Assembly: GCF_964355755.1 (NCBI RefSeq)
Contig: NC_092671.1
Coordinates: 38,643,304-38,707,303, forward strand
Source of the DNA: Antedon mediterranea
Taxonomy: Eukaryota > Echinodermata > Crinoidea > Comatulida > Antedonidae
Direction: 5' to 3'
DNA length: 64,000 nt
Made by a program: the position numbers and the translations under genes. A model generated the notes under the pieces. That model ran no database searches, was not told where the DNA came from, and worked only from the letters and a program-made list of their open reading frames with translations. Below, piece by piece: positions 55,501 through 64,000 of this stretch; within the stretch, counting starts at the first letter, position 1; each line of letters starts with the position of its first letter.

Positions 55501-58114
55501 GGTCCTGGGTTCAAGTCCTGTCAAATGTCAGGATTTTTTCTAATGACAAATCACAACTCCACTCTCAAAGACTTGTAATAAGACTTTGTTTATGTAGTAT
55601 ATGTTTGTCTTGTCAACAGGATTGCCACCTTTAAGAAGGATAGTGAATGAATTCGCTTATGGTATCCTTAATATAAATTTTAAAAAGGGATGATCCAAGG
55701 ATGGGTTCTATTTCTTTTACCTAATGAATAAATGCACTTAATAATTTGTAATAGAGTTTTATAAAAACAAATCTTGTAGGTCGTAATCCTTATTGCATTG
55801 ACAAGAACTATGCTGGTACATTCATTATCTGGGACAGAATGTTTGGTAAGTATACAAGGTTATTACTCTTTTTACAATTATTAAAAACTGCTCATAAACA
55901 CATTCTCATCCCAACAACTTATTTCACAATGTTCATTCTACTTGATTGATGTCTGGTTAAAAAACTACTATAAATAGTGGAACTGTAGCTTGGTGGTTAA
56001 TGTGCTTGCCTTCCAATCCCAAGGTCCAGGGTTCAATCCTAGTGCCAGGGTTGTAACTCACAACTCTTTCAACTCCTAAGCCTCAAATTAGATTTTATAA
56101 GCAGGATAAATTATAAATAGTTTCTCCAGCCTGTAATTGGCGAGTTACTCGCTGTTGGATGCGTACAAAATAATTTTTATAAAAAGAAATTCACCTTAAC
56201 AATTATTTCTGGTCAAAAATAGAATTTGGTGATACAAATTCGTAAAAATGTAAGAAAAAAGATTTTTTTTTTTTTCTTTTTGATTAGGAACATTCCAGGC
56301 TGAAGAGGAGAAGGTGGTTTATGGACTAACACATCCAATAAATTCTTGGAACCCTGTTTGGATTCAGGTAAAAATATTATTGAAAGCCACCAAAATGATT
56401 GACTTTTTAAAAGAAAAAGGACCTGGAAATAAGCTTTTTAAAAGCTATATATTTCCAACCGTGACCAATGTACTAATCTCCAATTTTTACCCTTGTATTC
56501 AAGTGCTCTCTTCTCGGACCTCTTTTCAATCATGTAAACGATTTGTATTTGCATCCAACAGACAACTGATGTTCTTAACATTGGAATACATTATATAACT
56601 TTTAATGGTTTTAATACTCATAGGTTTGTCATTTACACCACATTATGAAGACTGTTTGGACTACTTCTGGATTTAAAAACAAGTTATCTGTAATCTTTAA
56701 TGGACCTGGTTGGATGCCTGGCACTCCTCGACTGGGCAACCCAGAAGATATTCCAAAGGTAGGAGAACCAGGCTCACATTCATTCATTTTTGTGAAGGAT
56801 TAAAGAAGAAGACAAATAATTTATTTGTAAAGATTTTATTAAATAGATTTTTCAAAACAATTCTTCCTTTTTCAATCGATCAATCAATGTAACATTTATT
56901 TCTCTAATTTCATAGTAGATAAAATTAACAGTAAATATGATTAAAATAAGAGGGGCAACATTCCAAAAAAGCGAAGCTTGTATAAGGCAGCCCATTTCCA
57001 CTTTGTACTGTGCTTTGTGCGCATGGCAGGTAGCATATGCTTTTATTACTGTATGTTTTATTCAGGTGAGTGCGCCAGTGGATGTGTACAACCCATCAAT
57101 GTCGATTCCTACTCAGTTGTACGTGCTGTTACACTACTTGGTCAATCATGTTTTGTTCCAACTATTCATGGACAACCATCAGGTAACTAAAATAAACAAT
57201 TTGACTATAAATGGTGAAAGCTTACAAGATGGTTGTTAATACCACAAATAGTTTTAATGTACTTTGTGGTATAAGCATGTCAGAGTGATTTATTTGGTTT
57301 TTTTTTGGTGTAAACATGATCATAGATAAAATCACAACATGAAAGTAGGGCAAGGGATAGCTCCATGGGCAAGGTAAACAAATAAGTTATCAAAGAGCTG
57401 GGTTAGAAACTACATAATGGGGTACCTCAATTTCCAGGCACCTGACTCTAAATTTAGCTTAACAAATAAAAAAACATTTTGTTTTAATGCTATTTGTACA
57501 TTTGTAGAAAATAAAATTAAAAAGATTTTCTCTATTATTTAGCAAATGGATTACCTAACCAGCCTTGTCTGCATTATTTACATCATCTATGCATTTACTT
57601 GCATTGGTAGCATTTGTGACAACAAGTAAGTGAAAGTATTACCGTCAAAAAGAAAAATTTATTATTTAATAATGAAGAATTAGGTCACAGGTCACGATAA
57701 TATAAAAGTCAAATTCTTACTGTCTTATTTCTTAAGTCTAAGGTTAGGTTAAAAACATAATGTTATTATTATTATTAAAATCCATAAATGAAAGTACCAT
57801 CTTAAAGACATATGGTCCCCCTAAAAAATTAATTTTTGTAAATTTTGTTGTTGAATATGCCATTTTAATGTCACATAAGAGTTATTCACTTTGACCTGAA
57901 TAAATGACTGTTTTTTTGCAGATGGTTTGTTCCATTGATAGAGATTCCAAGATGTCTTCTGTTGCTGTGGCTAGATATGGTCTTCCTTACGGAGGGTAGT
58001 GATCATGAATTGGCATCCATCTCCCCTTCCATACGGAATGGGGTTCATGCTGGCTCCATTGTTTACTGGCTTCTGTCAATGACGTTCAGCAAGAAGAAAC
58101 TAAAAGAGGCTTAA
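52594..58114 (+). CDS. AGMO: Alkylglycerol monooxygenase
   Basis: Twelve exons: 52,594-52,710, 53,067-53,194, 53,660-53,811, 54,192-54,295, 54,653-54,748, 55,199-55,265, 55,780-55,845, 56,288-56,367, 56,624-56,758, 57,066-57,182, 57,543-57,625 and 57,922-58,114. They sum to 1,338 bases, 445 residues, the same length as human AGMO. The protein is an ER-membrane, tetrahydrobiopterin-dependent diiron enzyme that cleaves the ether bond of alkylglycerols to a fatty aldehyde and a glycerol derivative. The fatty-acid-hydroxylase histidine boxes are intact: HRAAH (exon 3), HQVHH (exon 4) and HRVHH (exon 6), plus the family signature [15 protein letters not shown]. Hydrophobic segments lie in exons 2, 3, 5 and 10-12. 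MKEVFQVDP is the N-terminus; a poly(A) signal follows at 58,190. Confidence 0.97.
53853..53935. repeat. 19 bp tandem repeat, four copies
   Basis: TTGGAGAGACACGCCCTTG recurs at 53,855, 53,874, 53,893 and 53,912 just after AGMO exon 3. Confidence 0.92.
54346..54494. mobile_element. Family-1 MITE copy in AGMO intron 4
   Basis: TGTCAACACTATCAAACATT at the left; the right end is shortened (TTTGATAGAGACAGAGC, missing GTGT). Confidence 0.87.
55453..55600 (+). mobile_element. tRNA-derived SINE-like copy in AGMO intron 6
   Basis: Box A-like GTGGCTTGGTGGTTATGA and box B GGGTTCAAGTCCTG, about 35 bases apart, followed by a short body with ACAAATCACAACTCCACTC. It differs from the family at 28,369 in head and body. 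Confidence 0.7.
55975..56190 (+). mobile_element. tRNA-derived SINE copy in AGMO intron 7
   Basis: Head AGCTTGGTGGTTAATGTGCT (box A) and GGGTTCAATCCTAG (box B), body TCACAACTCTTTCAACTCC and CTGTAATTGGCGAGTTACTC, tail AAAATAATTTTTATAAAAAG. Head and ACAACTC words relate it to 55,453. Confidence 0.82.
57801..57908. mobile_element. Family-2 MITE, partial, in AGMO intron 11
   Basis: CTTAAAGACATATGGTCCCC then TGCCATTTTAATGTCACATA and TTATTCACTTTGACC; reverse orientation to the 16,340 copy. Its edge lies 14 bases before the last AGMO exon, next to the polypyrimidine tract. Confidence 0.8.
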
Positions 58115-60076
58115 GATGATAGTCTGTTTTTAAAAACGTATTTTAATCAGAATGTTATAAATGCAGGCGTTTCCGTGATTTCATTTTATAATAAAGCACA
58201 TATAATGCAAATTTGTTAATGTATAAAAAAAAGAAAATGATGTAATAAATCATTTTTTAATAAATTTGTCCATGAAATAATTAATCAAATGATGATTAGC
58301 ACATTTTATTTCTTTAGTTTGAATGTCTGACAACATAATGTAATGTTTTAATGCATTAATGTATACTATATTGATGAATAAAAATTGAAATAAACAGAAG
58401 ATATTTAATTAAATGTTTATGTTTTCAAATTTAGCTATAATCATTTAACCCTATGTTATAAATATATGTGTTTTTATCAAGCTAAACTCATTCCCTCCCC
58501 ACACACTGCCAAGACAGACACGTATGCCTCTATACTTTTAATCTGGGTAGAGCTACCCTTTTGTCCACAAGTTATAAAAGGTAAATAAACCATTATACCT
58601 TTTGTTAAAAACTTTTATGCGGTACAAATGTGTCTTAATAATTAGGGCAAAAAAGTATTGCCTAATTAATATTAGAAAAAATGAAAGTATTCTTGTTTTG
58701 TCTCTTTTTACTTTATTCAATTAAAAATGCCAGTATTTGCTGCATTTTATAGTTACACTGCAAACATAATGAATATGCATGGAATAGGCTTTGTGTTTTA
58801 TTGTCATTGATAATTAATTGGTATTTAATTCTCCGGTTTATGACAATTTAATTAATTCCGTTAAGAAGGCAAGAAGCTAATGCCTTGATTCCACAAAGTT
58901 TGATTGTTTAAACATTGGTGGCGTACTTCATGTCTGGGTCGACAGACAGTCTATTACAGGAACCGTATTACAACGTGGATGAATTTTGTATACAAATAAA
59001 TTGATATAAATATAACACGATTATAAATATTACAGAATTAATAGTTATAATATATTTCATAAATTATTTACTTTGCTATTTGGTATTTTAGTGTGGTGAT
59101 AAAATCGATATTTATTGTGAATATGTGTTAATAATTAAAAGAGATCCGCGCAAGCAAACGGTAGTGTGTGGCTGTCTGGCACCTTTAATTTCAGTATGCT
59201 CGTCTGGCCTAGCTCAACTATTGAGTACGTACTCAGTGAGTTTTGTTAATGGTATATTTTGATTTTTATTCGAATAGTGGCTGGCAAATTAATGTACGGG
59301 ATACATTGAATATAATAGGTTTATATAATGAGGTGAGTTGTAATAGCATCTATGATATAAACAAATAATTATGAAGGTATTCTGTATTGTATTTTTGTGT
59401 GGTGCCTCCACCACTGAGTCTGAGGCCTAGATATGTTTTTGTTAGAAGATCTAAGACTGAATAGAGCGAGTGACTTAGGTTTGCTGCTGTGAGCCTAGCA
59501 AATTGGTCACTTACGGGCCGAGGGCTAACGTAAATAGTATTAATATTAGAACATGTCATATTGATGGGATTCAATTAATTTGATTTAGTTTAAGTATGAG
59601 CTTATCTGACAATACAAATGTTTGTAAATCCATTTTTTCGGCAAAAAAATACAAACACTTCACTGACAGGAGGATGGGTATGAGGGCGTTTTTTAAAAAT
59701 AATTTTTTTTCAAAGTACTTTATTTTAACATGGTCATTGCCATTTTATGCTACCATTTTGAATTTAACTAATTGTTCATGGGATGCATGCTTGCGATGAT
59801 CAAATGTTGAAATTGTATCATAATTTTATAGTTTTTTGTTCGAAAATGATTACATTTTAAGTGTGCATGACAGTGATAATTAGAAAGATGTCTGGAACCA
59901 GTGAATAAAGATGAGTCTATTTCGTGCCTGCTTACGGTACCTGGATAAACTGCCCTTTCCTCACGAATTGAATATATTTAACTTGTTGGCTGTTTACTAA
60001 TAATTATATAATGTCATTTTGTACTTTGTACCATTCTTCACTATCTCTAATTATGCCAATTGTTATTACTTTTAGA
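58115..60076. other. AGMO 3' UTR and intergenic DNA
   Basis: AATAAA at 58,190-58,195, 76 bases after the stop, is the likely AGMO poly(A) signal. After that I see no coding exon. ATGAGGTGAGTTG near 59,329 and other GT words could be donors of a non-coding first exon of the receptor gene. A segment near 59,378-59,440 (TTGTATTTTTGTGTGGTGCC) resembles other LINE-tail-like pieces in the window. Confidence 0.5.
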
Positions 60077-60128
60077 AATCTGAGAAAGAAGCGATAACTT
60101 GAAAGACAATCAGTGGGATTTATACAAC

Positions 60129-63100
60129 ATGGCAGGTCAAATAAAATTGCATCTTCTGATGTGGATTCTATTGCCAATTATTATGGGTAAAGACCACCTT
60201 AAAAACATACTAAATGCACATACTCAGAATGTACAAAAAAACACGCCAATATATCAGTGTCTATCAATGTGTGAAGAGGAAAAGATTCTTTCAATATTTC
60301 ATTTGTAACCAGAAAGGAAAGCTTTTTTCAAAATGATACAAAATTTGATTTATAGAGTAAAAATTCTGTAAAATTAACTACAAAGAAATAATAAATCCAC
60401 ACACAGTCCTTATCATAATTCCTTCTTGTAAAACTACAATAGGATAAACTTTATAAACAAACTTTATACTGTAAAGAGTTTTCCTGATTTTTTTCTCATT
60501 GTTATCAATGTTTTATTGTTTTTGTTGAATTTCTATAATAAATAATATCGAAACTTAGTATATAGTTACGTAATAAAATCTAAATTTCTAAAATAAATAT
60601 TATTTCATCAACAAACTTCATAGTTTAGAAAGTTATCTTTTTTTATTGATGTTGTCTGATTGTTACCAGATATTTTTATGAGAATTTCTATAATAAATGG
60701 AAACTTACAACATAAAATTAAATTCTAGATTTCTAAAATAAACAATATTTCATTAACAGCAAATATAGAAACATCAGCAGCAGAGAAATATTGCACATTT
60801 TACAAGAATCACGCCGATTATATTGAGATAGACGATATGGATACTGGGCTGATACAAGCTGACAATAAGACAGTGATATGCACCAATGAAGAGGAGACTT
60901 GCGCTGCGGTGTGGCATAATGAAACTATAGATGGCGTTGTGCAAATTGAAATGATGTTTCAAGGTAATAAGAACATGCTACTTTTTTCTTAAAAGATATA
61001 TTGTCCACAAAAAAATGTTTTTTTTTCAATTTTTTTTGTAGAATATGCCATTTTAATGTCATGTAATAAATATATTAAAACTGCAAAATGACCTATTTAA
61101 AGTTTGATTTTATTAATCTTAATTTTCAAGTTTTTGGTGGACAATGCATCTTTAAAACATTTTAATAAAATAATTAAATGTCCAATTTAATGTCGTGCAG
61201 AATGCCTCTAAGTGCTGAACAATCAACAGCCAAAAAAAGAAAATATTAATGTTACCATTTAGTCAGGTTTTCTGCGTCCACTCATGAAACATGATTTCTA
61301 TGGTATATGCACTCATAACTGTGGTTATACTATAGTGAAAAAAAATGCTACTCATAATCAATTTATTAAACATAATGTCCTAAATGTTTAATTGAACTTT
61401 GCTCTCCAACTTAACCTTTATTTTAAGAATATTATTTAACATTTAAAAAAGAAAATGGTAATTTATTCATCCAGTTATTTCCTCACAGTACAAACAAGAA
61501 ATTGACCGATGACCCCACCCACTTTCAAAGAAGATAGTCAATCAACACAACCTATCAATCAGTAATATTAGTTTAATAGAAAGTTCATTGAAACTAGAAC
61601 TAAAACATGGAGAGATTGACTAGTTTCAAAATTAACGTACAACATAATGTAAAGCATCATGATATGATGTTTTAATTAGTTTTATTTTGTTTTTATTTTT
61701 AGCAGATCGTTAGTAAATTCACTAGCCATGCTAAAGCGCCATCATTTTTATTGTTTTTTTATTAATCTATTAATTTCGGCAAACACATAAATGTCATTTG
61801 TACAAACATGCATACAAGAAAGAATTACACCAAGGAGTGGCAAATGAAGCCAACAGCTTATGTTGCCAATTAGGCGTGCCACTAAAAAAAAACGGACTTC
61901 GGCAGGGGATAACCAGGCTTTAGCTCCCTCTCACCCCTAAAATTTAACAGCCATGTCGTTTTAAAATAAAATAATTACTATTTTTAGTTTTCTGCAACCC
62001 AACGGATCGTTTTTATAATTTATGAAATATTTATAATGCTGGATCTGCCCCTGAAAACAAAAAAATGAAAATAGATTCACATTTTTATATATACAGTCAA
62101 CTCTCCCAATACCGGACTCTCCCAAAACCGGAATTCACGAAAAACCGGACTTTTTTGGAGGGCCCAATTTGTCCCTATTCTAAATGTACTGTAATTTATT
62201 ATGAACACCGGAATACCCAATTCCGGAATCCGGACAATTTATGAAGTACAAAACACGAAAATTAGCGTCTGAAAACCGGACTGACGGTTAAAAAACTCCA
62301 AATATTTACGAAAACAACGCAACATCGTCGTCGCTGACTCGGATTCACTACATTCACAATGTACAAAAGCTTTTTAACCATACCCTCACCATGCATGAAG
62401 TGCGCGACGTTTCGCGGTACGATCAAATAATGTTGCCATGGAGCACTACACTGTGATTGACAGGTCAGTTCATTGTTAACCCACCACGAGGCGGCAATTG
62501 CTTTGTTGCGTATCGAACTGCGGTGGGTTTTCACATCGAAGCGCTATGTCTCTATTGTATTTAGCAGGGAGTTGTTAACAACTCCCTGTTTTTTAGCATA
62601 TGAATTGTTTTTTAATAAAGTTAAATTTACATTCCTGTGTCTTTGTTTTGTTTAAATTATTGTTAAATTCACAATTGCAATAGGACTTTAAATGTTTCAC
62701 TAAAAACGGGACTAAAAATGTGCATCATTATAAATTTGGAAATCATTATGGCAAAACGTAAACGGAATGAACTTGACTTAACTAGTGTTAATAAACTTTG
62801 AAATGTTACCAATTAATTATTGTGTCATTATTGCTTGGCTCGTTTACCTAATCAATTTTCATCATTGCTATCAAATTACGTCAAAATAAAGGAGCTTAAA
62901 AAACATGTGGTCTAGGTGTGGGCGTTTTTATTTTATTATGACACCTCTGCACATGCGCATCAATCAAAGCCCTTCACCCATGCTGCTGCTGCTAGCTAGC
63001 TCACGAAAAACAATAAACAGACCGAAATTATGTTCACCGTACGTACGTACGTAGGCCTTTTTGCCGTTAAAAACACATTGAGAAACAATAATTTACTATT

Positions 63101-64000
63101 GTAACATGTTTTATTGGTACAGTAAATAATGTAACTTTTAAAAAAGGTAAATTGAATTACTGTAGCTTAATATTAATAAAGTAGGCCTAGGCCTATCAGT
63201 ATTTATTTAATTAAAACTAGATTGACACAATCATAGCCTAGCCTAGGCCTTCCCTACGCTAGGAGACCGTACCGGGCAGCATTCGGTGACAACGTGATGA
63301 CTTTAAAAATATGTTTTCAGGAAACCGGACTTTCGAAAAACCGGAAAATATATGCCCGCCCAAGGGTGTCCGGTATTGGGAGAGTTGACTGTACAACAAT
63401 TACTGTAAGTCACTTTCATAGAGAAAGTATTTTGTTTGTTTCCACAGTCATTATACTGTTTAATACATGTATGTAACATGTACAAGCAGGCTACTTGAAG
63501 TCTTTTTATTCAATATTCCATTGTTGAATGCTAAGTGTTATAGGCTGACTATAAACCTTAAGTTAGTATTTTTATGTAAATTGTGAAAGCCCTATAGTAC
63601 TGTACATATTAAACATGACCCCTATAGTACTGCTGATCAGAGTTTATTGGAACCACATTGTATGAGGCACCAGCTGCTGGGAATTGAATTGAATGATGAT
63701 GTCTACAAAGAGAATTTATGATAATCATTATTGTGTAAACATGATGCGAATATAGCTATATAAATGTTATTGACATAAAATTATATAAATGTAAATTCAT
63801 ACTATCATTCTTATGTTTAGTATTTATTTATTTATTAATTTTATTTATTTTAAACAAATATAGAAATTAAAATAAACACCTGGATAAAAACATCAAACAA
63901 AAAGTTTTTCCAACACCAAATAAATAACGATCCAAAGGATTCAAATTTTTGTTGGTTTAATAAAGTCAACCCTCTTATAAATTTAAAAACAATATAATCA
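60129..64000 (+). CDS. Type II TGF-beta-superfamily receptor, 5' exons only
   Basis: Two coding exons are clear: 60,129-60,186 (the exon starts after an acceptor near 60,076) and 60,760-60,963. Exon 1 encodes a signal peptide (MAGQIKLHLLMWILLPIIM). Exon 2 encodes the first part of a three-finger ectodomain: KYCTFYKNH, then VICTNEEETCAAVWHNE and VVQIEMMFQ, ending in phase 1. The C-x5/6-C-x-A/G-x-W pattern followed by a short strand matches type II receptors (TGFBR2, BMPR2, ACVR2). CxxxxETCAAVW is closest to TGFBR2, and the first cysteine context to BMPR2. N-glycosylation motifs NKT and NET are present. The rest of the ectodomain, the transmembrane segment and the kinase are not found before the window ends, so the next intron exceeds 3 kb. 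Type I receptor or activin decoys are less likely. Confidence 0.75.
60990..61158. mobile_element. Family-2 MITE copy in receptor intron
   Basis: TAAAAGATATATTGTCCACA at the left and GGTGGACAATGCATCTTTAA at the right form inverted ends; TGCCATTTTAATGTCATGTA and AAACTGCAAAATGACCTATT mark the family. This is the most complete short version (~169 bp). Confidence 0.82.
61159..62093. other. Receptor intron DNA
   Basis: No exon with cysteine-rich ectodomain features was seen on the plus strand. AT-rich; GGACTTCGGCAGGGGATAAC near 61,903 is unlike its surroundings but has no second copy here. Confidence 0.45.
62094..63391. mobile_element. Pogo/Tigger-like DNA transposon, 1,298 bp, non-autonomous
   Basis: A perfect 24 bp terminal inverted repeat starts CAGTCAACTCTCCCAATACC and ends CGGAC; the right end at 63,391 is its exact complement. 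TA flanks both sides. AAACCGGA(C/A) words repeat inside both ends (62,137 and 62,150; 63,323 and 63,339). CAGT...CCGGA ends with TA target sites are typical of pogo/Tigger elements of the Tc1/mariner superfamily. No transposase ORF remains. Confidence 0.9.
63392..64000. other. Receptor intron to window end
   Basis: AT-rich sequence with a short duplicated phrase CCCTATAGTACTG near 63,590 and 63,620. No exon recognised. Confidence 0.45.

Noticed and set aside
59596-59799. 67-codon plus-strand ORF between AGMO and the receptor
   Set aside because: No domain, no splice context and AT-rich composition like its surroundings; length is within chance.

Overview
The window is AT-rich, intron-rich animal DNA. 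Canonical GT..AG introns, animal-type genes, and many palindromic DNA transposons, SINEs and a CR1-clade LINE show that it is nuclear and eukaryotic. The bilaterian gene set, the echinoderm-like 5S portion of a SINE and scattered AGGCCT-rich stretches suggest a marine invertebrate deuterostome, most likely an echinoderm. That placement is an inference.

Layout. Positions 1-8,560 hold no recognised gene. There is a ~1.66 kb tandem duplication (three copies), the first copy split by a 2,258 bp inverted-repeat transposon, then unique AT-rich DNA. Positions 8,600-15,375 are a 180 bp satellite interrupted by one full-length LINE with both ORFs intact. Seven cellular genes follow: MSMO1-like sterol C4-methyl oxidase (+, 3' exons only, 15,922-17,708); V-ATPase subunit F (-, 19,042-20,431); TMUB1/2-like membrane ubiquitin-like protein (+, 21,403-22,691); LASP1-like LIM/nebulin/SH3 actin-binding protein (-, 27,652-42,859); PSMD3/Rpn3 (-, 45,816-51,681); alkylglycerol monooxygenase AGMO (+, 52,594-58,114); and the start of a type II TGF-beta-superfamily receptor (+, from 60,129, leaving the window). 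For the fully contained genes I could place coding exons whose lengths sum to whole codons: 122, 342, 515 and 445 residues for V-ATPase F, TMUB, PSMD3 and AGMO, and 223 or 397 for LASP1.

Genes and regulation. ATP6V1F and TMUB are head to head, as are PSMD3 and AGMO, which suggests shared promoters. The first pair is separated by a TCACGTGA (CLEAR/TFEB-like) E-box and an ETS-type site. LASP1 shows two equal-length alternative first exons that each supply half of the same LIM zinc finger, and a phase-1/phase-1 cassette exon made almost wholly of a 24 bp minisatellite encoding an 8-residue repeat. MSMO1 and AGMO are two distant members of the fatty-acid-hydroxylase superfamily. No metabolic operon-like logic is implied: these are ordinary housekeeping and signalling genes.

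Repeats. About twenty copies of one palindromic MITE family lie between and inside the genes. At least six further inverted-repeat families, a 5S-rRNA-derived SINE, four tRNA-derived SINE copies, a pogo/Tigger-like element and several minisatellites account for much of the non-coding DNA. I found no CRISPR array, prokaryotic operon or viral gene.
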